DNA of 11,799 nucleotides, taken from the NCBI GenBank assembly GCA_900756715.1, contig CAAELC010000080.1, forward strand, positions 1 to 11,799. Reading direction: 5' to 3'. The first letter of the stretch is position 1. Each line of letters starts with the position of its first letter. The translations under genes and the position numbers were made by a program. The notes beneath the pieces are model-generated. The model saw only the letters and a program-made list of their open reading frames with translations, had not been told where the DNA came from and did not search any database. The stretch comes from an uncultured Oscillospiraceae bacterium (lineage in GTDB: Bacteria; Bacillota; Clostridia; Oscillospirales; Oscillospiraceae). Positions 1-7,643 of the stretch are shown in pieces.

Positions 1-1616
1 AGTCCATTTTCTTCGCGCTTTTGTCCGTATTTATCGTGATGCCGGGTCTTCTGGTGCTGTTCGGGCCGCTGATTGACAAGACAAAGCATAAAAGCTTCGT
101 ACCAAAGATTCCCTTTGTGGGCAAATTCGCCTATGCCACCCGGAAGGTGGTGCCCTTTGTATTTCTGGCAGTGGCGCTGCTGGGCTTTCACTTCTCCCAG
201 AAGTGCCCCTATGCCTATGGCTACAGCTCTCTTACCACCCCCAAGCTGAACGAGACGCAGATTGCCGAAAACATGATCTCTGACACCTTCACCTCCTCCA
301 ACATGGTGGCAGTGGTGGTGCCTGCAGGGGATTATGACAAGGAGGCGGCGCTGCTGCGCCAGCTGACCCAGCAGGATGAGGTGGAATCTGCCATGGGACT
401 TGCCAACATCGAGGCCATGGATGGCTATATGCTGGCCGATCGCTTGACCCCCCGGCAGTTTTCTGAGCTGGCCGGGCTGGACTACGAAGCGGCCCAGCTG
501 GTATATGCCGCCTATGCAACGGAAAACGGTGACTACGGAAAGCTTGTGGGCAGCATCTCCTCGTATCGAGTTCCGCTGATTGACATGTTCCTGTTTGTGT
601 GCGATCAGGTGGACGCAGGCGTGGTAACCCTGAGCGATGACCAGATGGACACCCTCTCTGCGGCCAAAACCCAGATGGAAAGCGCCAAAGCGCAGCTGCA
701 GGGGCAGGACTACAGCCGGATGCTGGTCTATCTGAACCTGCCTACCAGCGGAGATGAAACCTACGCCTTCACCGATACCATCCGGGATATGGCGCAAAGC
801 TTTTATCCCGATGGCTCCGTGTTTGTGGCTGGCAACTCCACCAATGAATATGATTTTGAAAAATCCTTCAGCCGGGACAATCTGGTGGTAAGCATTGTGT
901 CTATTCTGATCGTGCTGGCGGTGCTGCTGTTCACCTTCAAATCCGCCGGCATGCCCATTCTGCTGATTATTGTCATTCAGGGCAGTATCTGGATCAACTT
1001 CTCCATTCCCGCTTTCACCGGGACGGGTCTGTTCTTCATGAGCTATCTGGTGGTCAGCTCCATTCAGATGGGCGCCAACATTGACTATGCCATCGTTATA
1101 GCCAACCGGTATCAGGAAATCAAAAACACTATGAGCCACCGGAAGGCCATCATCGAAACCATGAATTTCGCCTTCCCTACCATCATCACCTCCGGCTCCA
1201 TCCTGACGGTGTCGGGCCTGCTGATTGGGTGCATGACCTCCCAGCCCGCCATCGTAGGCATTGGGCAGAGCCTTGGCCGGGGCACCATCATTTCCATCCT
1301 GCTGGTTATGTTTGTCCTGCCTCAGATCCTGCTGCTGGGCGGCGGTATCGTGGATAAGACCTCCTTCTCTGTGCCCACCGCCATCCGCAAGGCGGAGCGC
1401 AGCGGAAAGACCTATGTAAACGGTATCGTCCGCGGTGAAATCCGCGGCACGGTCAGCGGCTATGTTCGGGCACAGGTGGACGGCAATGTGAATGTAACAC
1501 TGCTTTCCGGTTCCGCCGAGGAGCCGGAGCCTCCGGAGCTGCCGTGCCCTCCGGGTAAGGGCAGGACGGCACCGGCGGAGTCTGAAACAGGAAAGGAGGC
1601 GGCAGACCATGCGTAA
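1..1616 (+). CDS. MMPL/RND-family transporter, C-terminal half (5' end outside window)
   Basis: The reading frame is open to the left edge (first full codon at base 3), so the true start lies upstream and only about 537 residues are visible. Order of parts: the end of one membrane segment (about bases 3-75); a membrane segment (about 147-200); a large extracytoplasmic domain (about 200-865); then about four hydrophobic segments (about 885-935, 955-1015, 1030-1105 merging into the polar motif, 1170-1235, 1280-1350). The motif NIDYAIVIANRYQEI at 1077-1121, with an Asp in a membrane helix, is typical of MMPL/RND permeases, where such Asp residues relay protons. This is consistent with the second half of a two-repeat MMPL protein. 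Substrates of clostridial members are mostly unknown; lipids or envelope components are possible. The cytoplasmic tail (1416-1514) is a run of short alternating G/V repeats resembling bactofilin-type beta-solenoid sequence, followed by a Pro/Glu-rich end. The stop overlaps the next gene by 8 bases, implying translational coupling. Family is confident; substrate is unknown. Confidence 0.9.
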   Translation, partial: SIFFALLSVFIVMPGLLVLFGPLIDKTKHKSFVPKIPFVGKFAYATRKVVPFVFLAVALLGFHFSQKCPYAYGYSSLTTPKLNETQIAENMISDTFTSSNMVAVVVPAGDYDKEAALLRQLTQQDEVESAMGLANIEAMDGYMLADRLTPRQFSELAGLDYEAAQLVYAAYATENGDYGKLVGSISSYRVPLIDMFLFVCDQVDAGVVTLSDDQMDTLSAAKTQMESAKAQLQGQDYSRMLVYLNLPTSGDETYAFTDTIRDMAQSFYPDGSVFVAGNSTNEYDFEKSFSRDNLVVSIVSILIVLAVLLFTFKSAGMPILLIIVIQGSIWINFSIPAFTGTGLFFMSYLVVSSIQMGANIDYAIVIANRYQEIKNTMSHRKAIIETMNFAFPTIITSGSILTVSGLLIGCMTSQPAIVGIGQSLGRGTIISILLVMFVLPQILLLGGGIVDKTSFSVPTAIRKAERSGKTYVNGIVRGEIRGTVSGYVRAQVDGNVNVTLLSGSAEEPEPPELPCPPGKGRTAPAESETGKEAADHA

Positions 1617-4269
1617 GCGCATCACTGCCCTGTTGGCAGCGGCGCTGCTGCTGGGAGGGCTTTGCGCCCCCGCAGCCGCGCAGGGGCAGGAATCCACCCT
1701 GACCATTTCCACGCCGGAGCAGCTGCAGCAGCTGGCCCAGGATTGCTCCTCCGACACCTATTCCGTGGGACTGACCGTTTACCTTGCAAACGACATCGAC
1801 GCCGGGGGCAAGGAGCTGTCTATCCCTACCTTCGCCGGTGTATTTGACGGGCAGGGCTATACCATCCGGGGCATCCACCTGAGTCAGGAGGCTTCCCCTG
1901 CCGGATTTTTTGCCTATGTCCAGCCGTCCGCCGTGGTGCGCAACCTCAAGGTGGTCGGGCAGGTGGCGCCCAGCGGCGATGTCTCCTATGCAGGCGGCAT
2001 TGCCGGGCGCAACAGCGGCACCATCGAAAACTGCACCTTTTCCGGCACGGTATCCGCCGCCGGGTATCTGGGCGGCATTGCCGGGCGGAACGAAGAAAGC
2101 GGCGTGATCTCCGGCTGCATCTCCGACGGCGTTGTACACGGCACCCGGTATGTGGGCGGGATTGCCGGGGAAAATGGCGGCACCCTCTCCGCATGCAACA
2201 ATGCTGCCGCCGTCAGCACCACGGTGACTGACACCTCTGATCCCCAGCAGACATTGGCTGACCTGACGGATACCGTATACCGTCTGTTTCAGAATCGCGA
2301 CTCTGTGGCGGGCGACTCCTATATGTCCGACATCGGCGGCATAGCCGGCAACTCCACCGGCTCTGTGACCGGGTGCGTCAACAGCGGGCCGGTGGGCTAT
2401 CCCCATGTGGGCTATAATATCGGCGGCATTGCAGGCCAGCAGAGCGGACACATCAGCAACTGCATCAATCGCGGCACGGTTCAGGGCCGCAAGGATGCGG
2501 GCGGCATTGTAGGGCAGATGGTTCCAGATATTTCCATTCAGTATACAGAAAGCTCTATTGATGCCCTGCAGGGGGAGCTCGCCGCCCTGCAAACCCTGCT
2601 GGATCAGACCGCCGGACACGCCGAGTCCGGCAACGCCGCAGTTTCCGGCCATGTAAGCCAGATTTCAGACTATGCAGACGACGCCCAGAGCAGCGCCCGG
2701 GATATTGCTGGACAGCTGCGCGATTGGGCGGATACTCCCGACCCGGACACCCTGCCTGACTGCCGGGAGGAATCCGAGGCGCTGAACAGCTCCCTTTCTG
2801 CCATGTTCAACGAATTGGGCGCGCTGGGCAAGGACATGTCCGGCTCCGGGACCACGCTCAGCTCTGATATAAAGGCGGTAAATCGTCAGTTCAACACGGT
2901 GATGAACCTGTTTCTTAACCTGCTCAGTGACACACAGGATGTGAACTACACCGATGTCTACGAGGATGTGTCTGACGAGAGCATCTACAGCGCCGTGGAC
3001 GGAAAGCTGACCGCCTGCGAAAACCGGGGGACAGTATCCGCTGACCTGAATGTAGGCGGCATTGCAGGCTCCATGGCCATCGAATATGATACGGACCCTG
3101 AGGACGATCTGCTGTCTTCCGGCCAGCGAACCAGCCACTTCACCTATGAGACAAAAGCCATCCTGCTGGAATGCCGGAACTACGGCGCCGTTACCGCCCG
3201 GAAGAACTGTGCCGGCAGCGTGGTAGGAAGGATGGATCTGGGTACCGTATATGCCTGCGGCGGATACGGCAGCACGGAAAGTGAATCCGGCAACTATGTA
3301 GGCGGCGTGGCAGGCTATTCCCTGTCCTCCATCCGCCGCAGCTTTGCCAAATGCCCCCTGTCCGGCCAGCGCTTTGTGGGCGGCATTGCAGGCTCTGGCA
3401 GCCGCATCAGCGATTGCCGCTCCATGGTGGAGATAACAGACTGCATCCGCTCCGGCGGCGGCGTGGCGGGTGAGCTGACGGGTGAGGCCAGCGGGAACTA
3501 CTTTGTTTCTGACACTCTGGCCGGGATAGACCGCATCAGCTACGCCGGGAAAGCGGAGAAAATCAGCTACGAGACGCTGTGTGCACTGGAGGGAATCCCG
3601 TCGGAGTTTCTCAGCCTGACGGTTACCTTCATGGCCGACGGCAGCGTGCTGCGCAGCGAAACGCTGCATTACGGCGACTCGCTCCCGGCGGACGCCTTCC
3701 CTATTCTGCCGCAGAAAGACGGCTATTATGCCCACTGGGACAAAGAGTCGCTGACCGACCTGCATTTTGACCAGATCGTCTCGGTGGTATACACCACCTA
3801 TCTGGCAGCGCTGCCCTCCCAGCAGACACGGGATGGAAAGCCAGACCTGTTTGCCGTGGGACAGTTCCGCTCCGGCGATGAATTGACCAGCGAAACGCTG
3901 GACTCTCCCGCGCAGGCAGAGTGCAGCGGCGCGCTGGAAACCTGGCAGCTGTCCATGCCTGCAGATGGGCTGGACAGCCACGAAATCCGCTATCTGCCGC
4001 CGGAGGATGCCCCCAGCCGCCTGACGGTATATGTCCGTCAGGCAGATGGCAGCTGGGCCAGGGTAGAGCACTCCACCTTCGGCAGCTATCTGACCTTCCG
4101 GATGGACGGCAGCGAGGGCGCTTTCTGCGTGGTGGCCTCCGCCGTCTCGTATTGGCTGGCAGCGGTACTTGCTGCGGCAGCGTTGCTTGCTGTACTTGGG
4201 CTGGTGCTGCTTCTGCGTAAGAAACGCCGCCGGAATGCCTCCAAGCCCGCATCGCAGGCCACACAATAA
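1609..4269 (+). CDS. Secreted, membrane-anchored GLUG-repeat surface protein
   Basis: This 886-residue protein starts at ATG 1609, preceded by AAAGGAGG at 1592-1599 inside the end of the transporter gene. Residues 1-24 form a signal peptide (basic start, Leu/Ala-rich core, AAA before Gln25). The Cys at 19 is preceded by Leu, so it is not a convincing lipobox. Glycine-rich GLUG motifs (GGIAG core) occur near residues 127, 153, 181, 242, 271, 297, 482, 564, 590 and 616. Many follow a C-x4-G-x-V strand, suggesting a right-handed beta-helix. Residues about 306-445 interrupt the repeats with a polar, probably helical insert. Residues about 671-712 resemble an InlB-like (Listeria-Bacteroides repeat) beta-grasp domain ending in YYAHWD. 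Residues 849-869 form a membrane helix followed by RKKRRR, so the protein is anchored with the bulk outside the cell. GLUG proteins are often adhesin- or cell-surface-like, but the function here is not known. Coupling to the transporter suggests they work together. Confidence 0.85.
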   Translation: MRKRITALLAAALLLGGLCAPAAAQGQESTLTISTPEQLQQLAQDCSSDTYSVGLTVYLANDIDAGGKELSIPTFAGVFDGQGYTIRGIHLSQEASPAGFFAYVQPSAVVRNLKVVGQVAPSGDVSYAGGIAGRNSGTIENCTFSGTVSAAGYLGGIAGRNEESGVISGCISDGVVHGTRYVGGIAGENGGTLSACNNAAAVSTTVTDTSDPQQTLADLTDTVYRLFQNRDSVAGDSYMSDIGGIAGNSTGSVTGCVNSGPVGYPHVGYNIGGIAGQQSGHISNCINRGTVQGRKDAGGIVGQMVPDISIQYTESSIDALQGELAALQTLLDQTAGHAESGNAAVSGHVSQISDYADDAQSSARDIAGQLRDWADTPDPDTLPDCREESEALNSSLSAMFNELGALGKDMSGSGTTLSSDIKAVNRQFNTVMNLFLNLLSDTQDVNYTDVYEDVSDESIYSAVDGKLTACENRGTVSADLNVGGIAGSMAIEYDTDPEDDLLSSGQRTSHFTYETKAILLECRNYGAVTARKNCAGSVVGRMDLGTVYACGGYGSTESESGNYVGGVAGYSLSSIRRSFAKCPLSGQRFVGGIAGSGSRISDCRSMVEITDCIRSGGGVAGELTGEASGNYFVSDTLAGIDRISYAGKAEKISYETLCALEGIPSEFLSLTVTFMADGSVLRSETLHYGDSLPADAFPILPQKDGYYAHWDKESLTDLHFDQIVSVVYTTYLAALPSQQTRDGKPDLFAVGQFRSGDELTSETLDSPAQAECSGALETWQLSMPADGLDSHEIRYLPPEDAPSRLTVYVRQADGSWARVEHSTFGSYLTFRMDGSEGAFCVVASAVSYWLAAVLAAAALLAVLGLVLLLRKKRRRNASKPASQATQ

Positions 4270-4316
4270 CAAAGAACACCGGCGGCCATCGCAAAAGGGC
4301 CGCCGGTGTCTTTGTT
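4268..4316 (+). terminator. Intrinsic terminator hairpin after the GLUG gene
   Basis: Twelve uninterrupted pairs ACACCGGCGGCC (4276-4287) / GGCCGCCGGTGT (4298-4309) close a 10-base loop. AACAAAG pairs with CTTTGTT outside them after a one-base bulge, which supplies the T-rich tail. It begins within the stop codon of the GLUG gene. The flanking T/A tracts mean it could also act on the opposite strand. Confidence 0.8.
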
Positions 4317-4355
4317 TCGGGGAAAGTACGCCGTTCCGCTCTATACATTTGCACG

Positions 4356-4398
4356 AAAAGGCGAAGGAGTCTTCGACTCCTTCGCCTTTTGCTTTTTT
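4356..4398 (+). terminator. Second terminator hairpin, probably bidirectional
   Basis: A perfect 16-base stem (4356-4371 with 4375-4390) has a three-base TTC loop. It is followed on the plus strand by GC and six T residues (4393-4398). On the minus strand it lies 22 bases past the HIT gene stop, is preceded by an A-run, and ends in TTTT. This fits a shared terminator between two convergent units, strongest for plus-strand transcription. Confidence 0.8.
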
Positions 4399-4411
4399 GT
4401 CGCTTTTCACC

Positions 4412-4753
4412 TTAGCCGGGAGGCCATGTCATATCGCGGCCGGACAGCACATGGAAGTGCAGGTGGTGGACGCTCTGGCCCGCCTGCTCCCCAATGTTGG
4501 AAACCACGCGGTAGCTCCCCAAGCCCAGTTCCTTCGTCAATCTGGCGATGACCTCGAAAATATGGGCCACCACGGCGCTATTATCCGGGCCAATCTCAGC
4601 CACAGAGCCAATATGCGCCTTGGGAATCACCAGAAAATGGGTGGGCGCCTGAGGAGCAATGTCATAAAAGGCATAGCACAGGTCATCCTCATACACCTTG
4701 TTGGACGGAATCTCACCGGCGGAAATGGCACAAAACAGGCAATCGTTCTTCAT
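4412..4753 (-). CDS. HIT-family (HINT-like) nucleotide hydrolase
   Basis: This 113-residue protein has the normal length for bacterial HINT proteins. It carries the zinc-type CLFC pair (Cys5, Cys8), the early His47, and the family signature QSVHHLHFHVLSG with His97-x-His99-x-His101. His99 is the expected nucleophile that forms the nucleotidyl-enzyme. HINT enzymes hydrolyse purine nucleoside phosphoramidates and can remove AMP from aminoacyl-adenylates made by tRNA synthetases. That makes placement in an alaS operon sensible, although the link here is inference. ATG 4753 is preceded by a good site (AAAGGGGTG). It lies 23 bases after the DUF4250 gene and is the last gene of the minus-strand operon. 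Confidence 0.93.
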   Translation of the reverse strand: MKNDCLFCAISAGEIPSNKVYEDDLCYAFYDIAPQAPTHFLVIPKAHIGSVAEIGPDNSAVVAHIFEVIARLTKELGLGSYRVVSNIGEQAGQSVHHLHFHVLSGRDMTWPPG

Positions 4754-4776
4754 TATTTCACCCCTTTCAAAGGATT

Positions 4777-4950
4777 TTATTTGAATTGGTTCTGCTCCTT
4801 GCAGTAGGCGTAGCCAATTTCGGCCAGACGCTGCTCCAGCCGGGATTGCTCTATATCAAGGCCCGCGCACAGGGCGTCCAGATCCTCGTATTCATCCCGG
4901 AGCCTTGCATTGACAAGGCTGAGTAAAATCACAGGGTCGTTCGGCAGCAT
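4777..4950 (-). CDS. DUF4250 small protein
   Basis: This 57-residue protein opens MLPNDPVILLSLVNARLRD and ends EQNQFK. That is the pattern of DUF4250, a short uncharacterised family common in clostridia; I recognise it from the MLPxDPxxLLS start. An in-frame ATG at 5001 exists but lies inside alaS and would add 17 residues unlike the family, so ATG 4950 is chosen. The alaS stop (TGA, 4954-4952) is one base from this start, and no strong ribosome binding site is visible, so translation probably depends on termination and reinitiation from alaS. The protein is acidic and looks mostly helical, with no signal peptide. Function is unknown. Confidence 0.85.
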   Translation of the reverse strand: MLPNDPVILLSLVNARLRDEYEDLDALCAGLDIEQSRLEQRLAEIGYAYCKEQNQFK

Positions 4951-4951
4951 A

Positions 4952-7591
4952 TCAGCCCAGCTTTTCCGACACGAAGTCATCCACGGTAGCCAGCGCGTCA
5001 TCCACCTTCAGCGGATCGTTGCCGCCGCCCATGGCGGAATCCGGCTTGCCGCCGCCCTTGCCGCCGCAAACGGCACACACGGCGCGAATCAGCTCCCCTG
5101 CCTTGACGCCGCGGGCCACGGCCTCCTTGCCGCAAACGGCCAGGAAGGTAACCTTTTCGCCGCTGGTGCTGGCAATCACAGCCACAACACCGGGGTCCTT
5201 ATCCCGCAGGAAATCGCCCATCGTGCGCATGGCAGCGGCGTCCATCCCGTCCCGGGTGGTGGTAAGGACATGCAGCCCCTTCACCGTCTTGGCGGAGGCA
5301 AGGAACTGCTTGGCTTCGCCCATGGAAGCCTCAGCCTTGAATTTATCCAGTGCCTGACGCAGCTGCTTCATCTCGTTGGCCTGCTGCTCCATCCGCTCCA
5401 GCAGACCGCTGGGAGCGGTTTTCAGGAACTGAGCCGCCTTGGACAGCATACCGTGGCTACGCTCCATGCTTTGCAGGCTCAGCTTGCCGCAGGTCGCCTC
5501 GATCCGGCGGACACCCGAAGCGACGCTGCTTTCGCTCTTAATGCGGAAGGGGCCGGTCTTGGCGGTGTTATCCACATGGGTGCCGCCGCAGAACTCCACG
5601 GAAAAGTCGCTTATCTCCACCACGCGAACGGTTTCGCCGTACTTTTCGCCGAACATGGCAACGGCGCCCTTCTTGCGGGCCTGCTCAATGGGAAGCACCT
5701 CGGTGACCACGGGGTAGCCCTCCAGAATGGCATCATTCACCAGCTCCTCCACCTGATGCAGCTGCTGGGGCGTGATGGCCTCGAAATGGGTAAAGTCAAA
5801 GCGGAGACGGTCCGGCTCCACCAGAGAACCGGCCTGATGCACATGGTCTCCCAGCACCTTCCGCAGTGCGGCATCCAGCAGATGGGTGGCGCTGTGGGCG
5901 CGGCGGATGGCCTTGCGGCGCTGGGTGTCAATAGAAGCATGGACCACATCGCCCACCTGCAGCACGCCTTCGGACAGGTGGCCGTAATGCATGAACTTGC
6001 CGCCCTTGTTCTTCTGAACATCCGTCACGGTAAAGAGCATACCATCGGCACTAATCACGCCGTGGTCCGCCGTCTGGCCGCCCATCTCGGCATAGAAGGG
6101 CGTCTTGTCCAGCACAATGATGGCGTCTGTCCCTGCGGCAATCTCCTCGCGCAGCTCCTCCTCGGCCACCAGTGCCACCACAGTGGCGTCAAACTCGTCA
6201 TGGTCATATCCCACAAACTCGGTGGCGGGAACATCCTTGCCGAACTCCACACCGGCCCAGCCCAGATCGCCCAGCGCCTTGCGGGCCTCGCGGGCGCGCA
6301 CCTTCTGCTCCTGCATCAGCTCGCGGAAGGCCTCCTCATCCACGGTCAGCCCCTCGTCATTGGCCATCTCCACCGTCAGGTCAATGGGGAAGCCGAAGGT
6401 ATCATACAGGCGGAAAGCATCGGTGCCGGAGAACACCTCCTCACCCTTTGCCTTATGCTCGGCCATCATCTCGGAGAAAATACGCATGCCGCCGTCGATG
6501 GTGCGGGCAAAGCTCTCCTCCTCGGTGCGGATGACCTTGGTAATATAGACCTGCTTTTCCCGCAGATCAGGATACTGGCACTCATTTTCGTGGATAACGG
6601 TATCTACCACCTGATACAAAAGCGGCTCGTTCACGCCCAGAAGCTTTCCGTGGCGGGCGGCACGGCGCAGCAGGCGGCGCAGCACATAGCCCCGTCCCTC
6701 GTTGGAGGGCAGAATGCCGTCGCAGATCATGAAGGTGGCTGCGCGGATATGGTCGGTAATGACGCGCAGGGATACATCCCGCTTCTCACTCTGGCCATAG
6801 AACGCGCCGGTAATCTGGGAAACCTTGTTTGTGATGTTCATTACCGTGTCCACATCGAACAGGGAGTTCACATCCTGACACACCACGGCCAGACGCTCCA
6901 GACCCATACCGGTGTCGATATTCTTCTGCTTCAGCTCGGTGTAGTTGTTGTGCCCGTCATTATCAAACTGGGAGAACACATTGTTCCAGATTTCGATATA
7001 CCGGTCGCACTCGCAGCCAACGGTGCAGCCGGGCTTTCCGCAGCCGTACTTTTCGCCGCGGTCATAGTAGATTTCGGAGCAGGGGCCGCAGGGGCCGGAG
7101 CCATGCTCCCAGAAGTTATCCTCCTTGCCGAAGCGGAAGATACGCTCCTTGGGGATGCCGATTTCCTTGTTCCAGATGTCAAACGCCTCATCATCCTCCA
7201 GATACACGGAGGGATACAGACGGTCTTTTTCCAGGCCCACCACATCGGTCAGGAACTCCCAGCTCCATGCGATGGCCTCATGCTTGAAGTAATCACCAAA
7301 AGAGAAATTGCCCAGCATCTCAAAATAGGTGCCGTGGCGGGCGGTCTTGCCTACATTTTCAATGTCGCCGGTGCGGATGCATTTCTGGCAGGTGCAGACC
7401 CGGTGGCGGGGCGGCTCCTCCTCCCCCTTGAACCAGGGCTTCATGGGGGTCATGCCGGCGTTGATGAGTAGGACGGACTTGTCATTCTGCGGCACCAGTG
7501 AAAAGCTGGGCAGGCGCAGGTGGCCCTTGGATTCAAAGTAGCTGAGGAACATTTCCCGCAGCTCGTTCAGGCCGTGATAGGGATGTGACAT
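4952..7591 (-). CDS. alaS: Alanyl-tRNA synthetase
   Basis: This 879-residue protein, of full length for the family (about 875), charges tRNA-Ala with alanine in the cytoplasm. The start at 7591 is set by AAGGAG eight bases upstream; an in-frame extension to 7675 overlaps the acetyltransferase gene and is rejected. The N-terminal class II catalytic domain opens with LREMFLSYFESKGH and contains the TARHGTYFEMLGNFSFGD region. Next come the tRNA-recognition region and the editing domain with zinc ligands His566, His570 (HSATH), Cys668 and His672 (CGGTH), matching the known HxxxH/CxxxH pattern for clearing Ser-tRNA and Gly-tRNA. A glycine-rich C-Ala domain (GGKGGGKPDSAMGGG) ends the protein. A Cys cluster (Cys184, 189, 193, 195) in the catalytic domain may hold an extra metal. 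Its promoter and T-box leader lie upstream of the acetyltransferase gene, 52 bases away. Confidence 0.98.
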   Translation of the reverse strand: MSHPYHGLNELREMFLSYFESKGHLRLPSFSLVPQNDKSVLLINAGMTPMKPWFKGEEEPPRHRVCTCQKCIRTGDIENVGKTARHGTYFEMLGNFSFGDYFKHEAIAWSWEFLTDVVGLEKDRLYPSVYLEDDEAFDIWNKEIGIPKERIFRFGKEDNFWEHGSGPCGPCSEIYYDRGEKYGCGKPGCTVGCECDRYIEIWNNVFSQFDNDGHNNYTELKQKNIDTGMGLERLAVVCQDVNSLFDVDTVMNITNKVSQITGAFYGQSEKRDVSLRVITDHIRAATFMICDGILPSNEGRGYVLRRLLRRAARHGKLLGVNEPLLYQVVDTVIHENECQYPDLREKQVYITKVIRTEEESFARTIDGGMRIFSEMMAEHKAKGEEVFSGTDAFRLYDTFGFPIDLTVEMANDEGLTVDEEAFRELMQEQKVRAREARKALGDLGWAGVEFGKDVPATEFVGYDHDEFDATVVALVAEEELREEIAAGTDAIIVLDKTPFYAEMGGQTADHGVISADGMLFTVTDVQKNKGGKFMHYGHLSEGVLQVGDVVHASIDTQRRKAIRRAHSATHLLDAALRKVLGDHVHQAGSLVEPDRLRFDFTHFEAITPQQLHQVEELVNDAILEGYPVVTEVLPIEQARKKGAVAMFGEKYGETVRVVEISDFSVEFCGGTHVDNTAKTGPFRIKSESSVASGVRRIEATCGKLSLQSMERSHGMLSKAAQFLKTAPSGLLERMEQQANEMKQLRQALDKFKAEASMGEAKQFLASAKTVKGLHVLTTTRDGMDAAAMRTMGDFLRDKDPGVVAVIASTSGEKVTFLAVCGKEAVARGVKAGELIRAVCAVCGGKGGGKPDSAMGGGNDPLKVDDALATVDDFVSEKLG

Positions 7592-7643
7592 ACAATTGGC
7601 TCCTTCTTTATTCTTTATTGTTAAAATTTCAGATTTTATGGAT

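Noticed and set aside
1609..1683. Lipoprotein signal for the GLUG protein (Cys19)
   Set aside because: The residue before Cys19 is Leu, not Gly, Ala or Ser as a lipobox needs. An AAA cleavage site follows, and a C-terminal membrane anchor is present.
1741..3500. Repeated GGCGGCATTGC-like DNA in the GLUG gene as a possible DNA repeat array
   Set aside because: It encodes the GGIAG protein motifs, with irregular spacing and synonymous variation, so selection is on protein rather than DNA repeats.
2665..4410. Long minus-strand frame opposite the GLUG gene (and a similar one at 1453-2652)
   Set aside because: Antisense of a clear secreted protein. Its apparent regularity reflects the glycine-rich repeats read backwards, and both terminators lie at its start.
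4910..7471. Very long open frame (over 850 codons) on the plus strand opposite alaS
   Set aside because: It is the antisense of a fully conserved alaS. Its translation is rich in His, Leu, Gly and Ala as expected from GC-rich antisense, with no ribosome binding site or recognisable domain.
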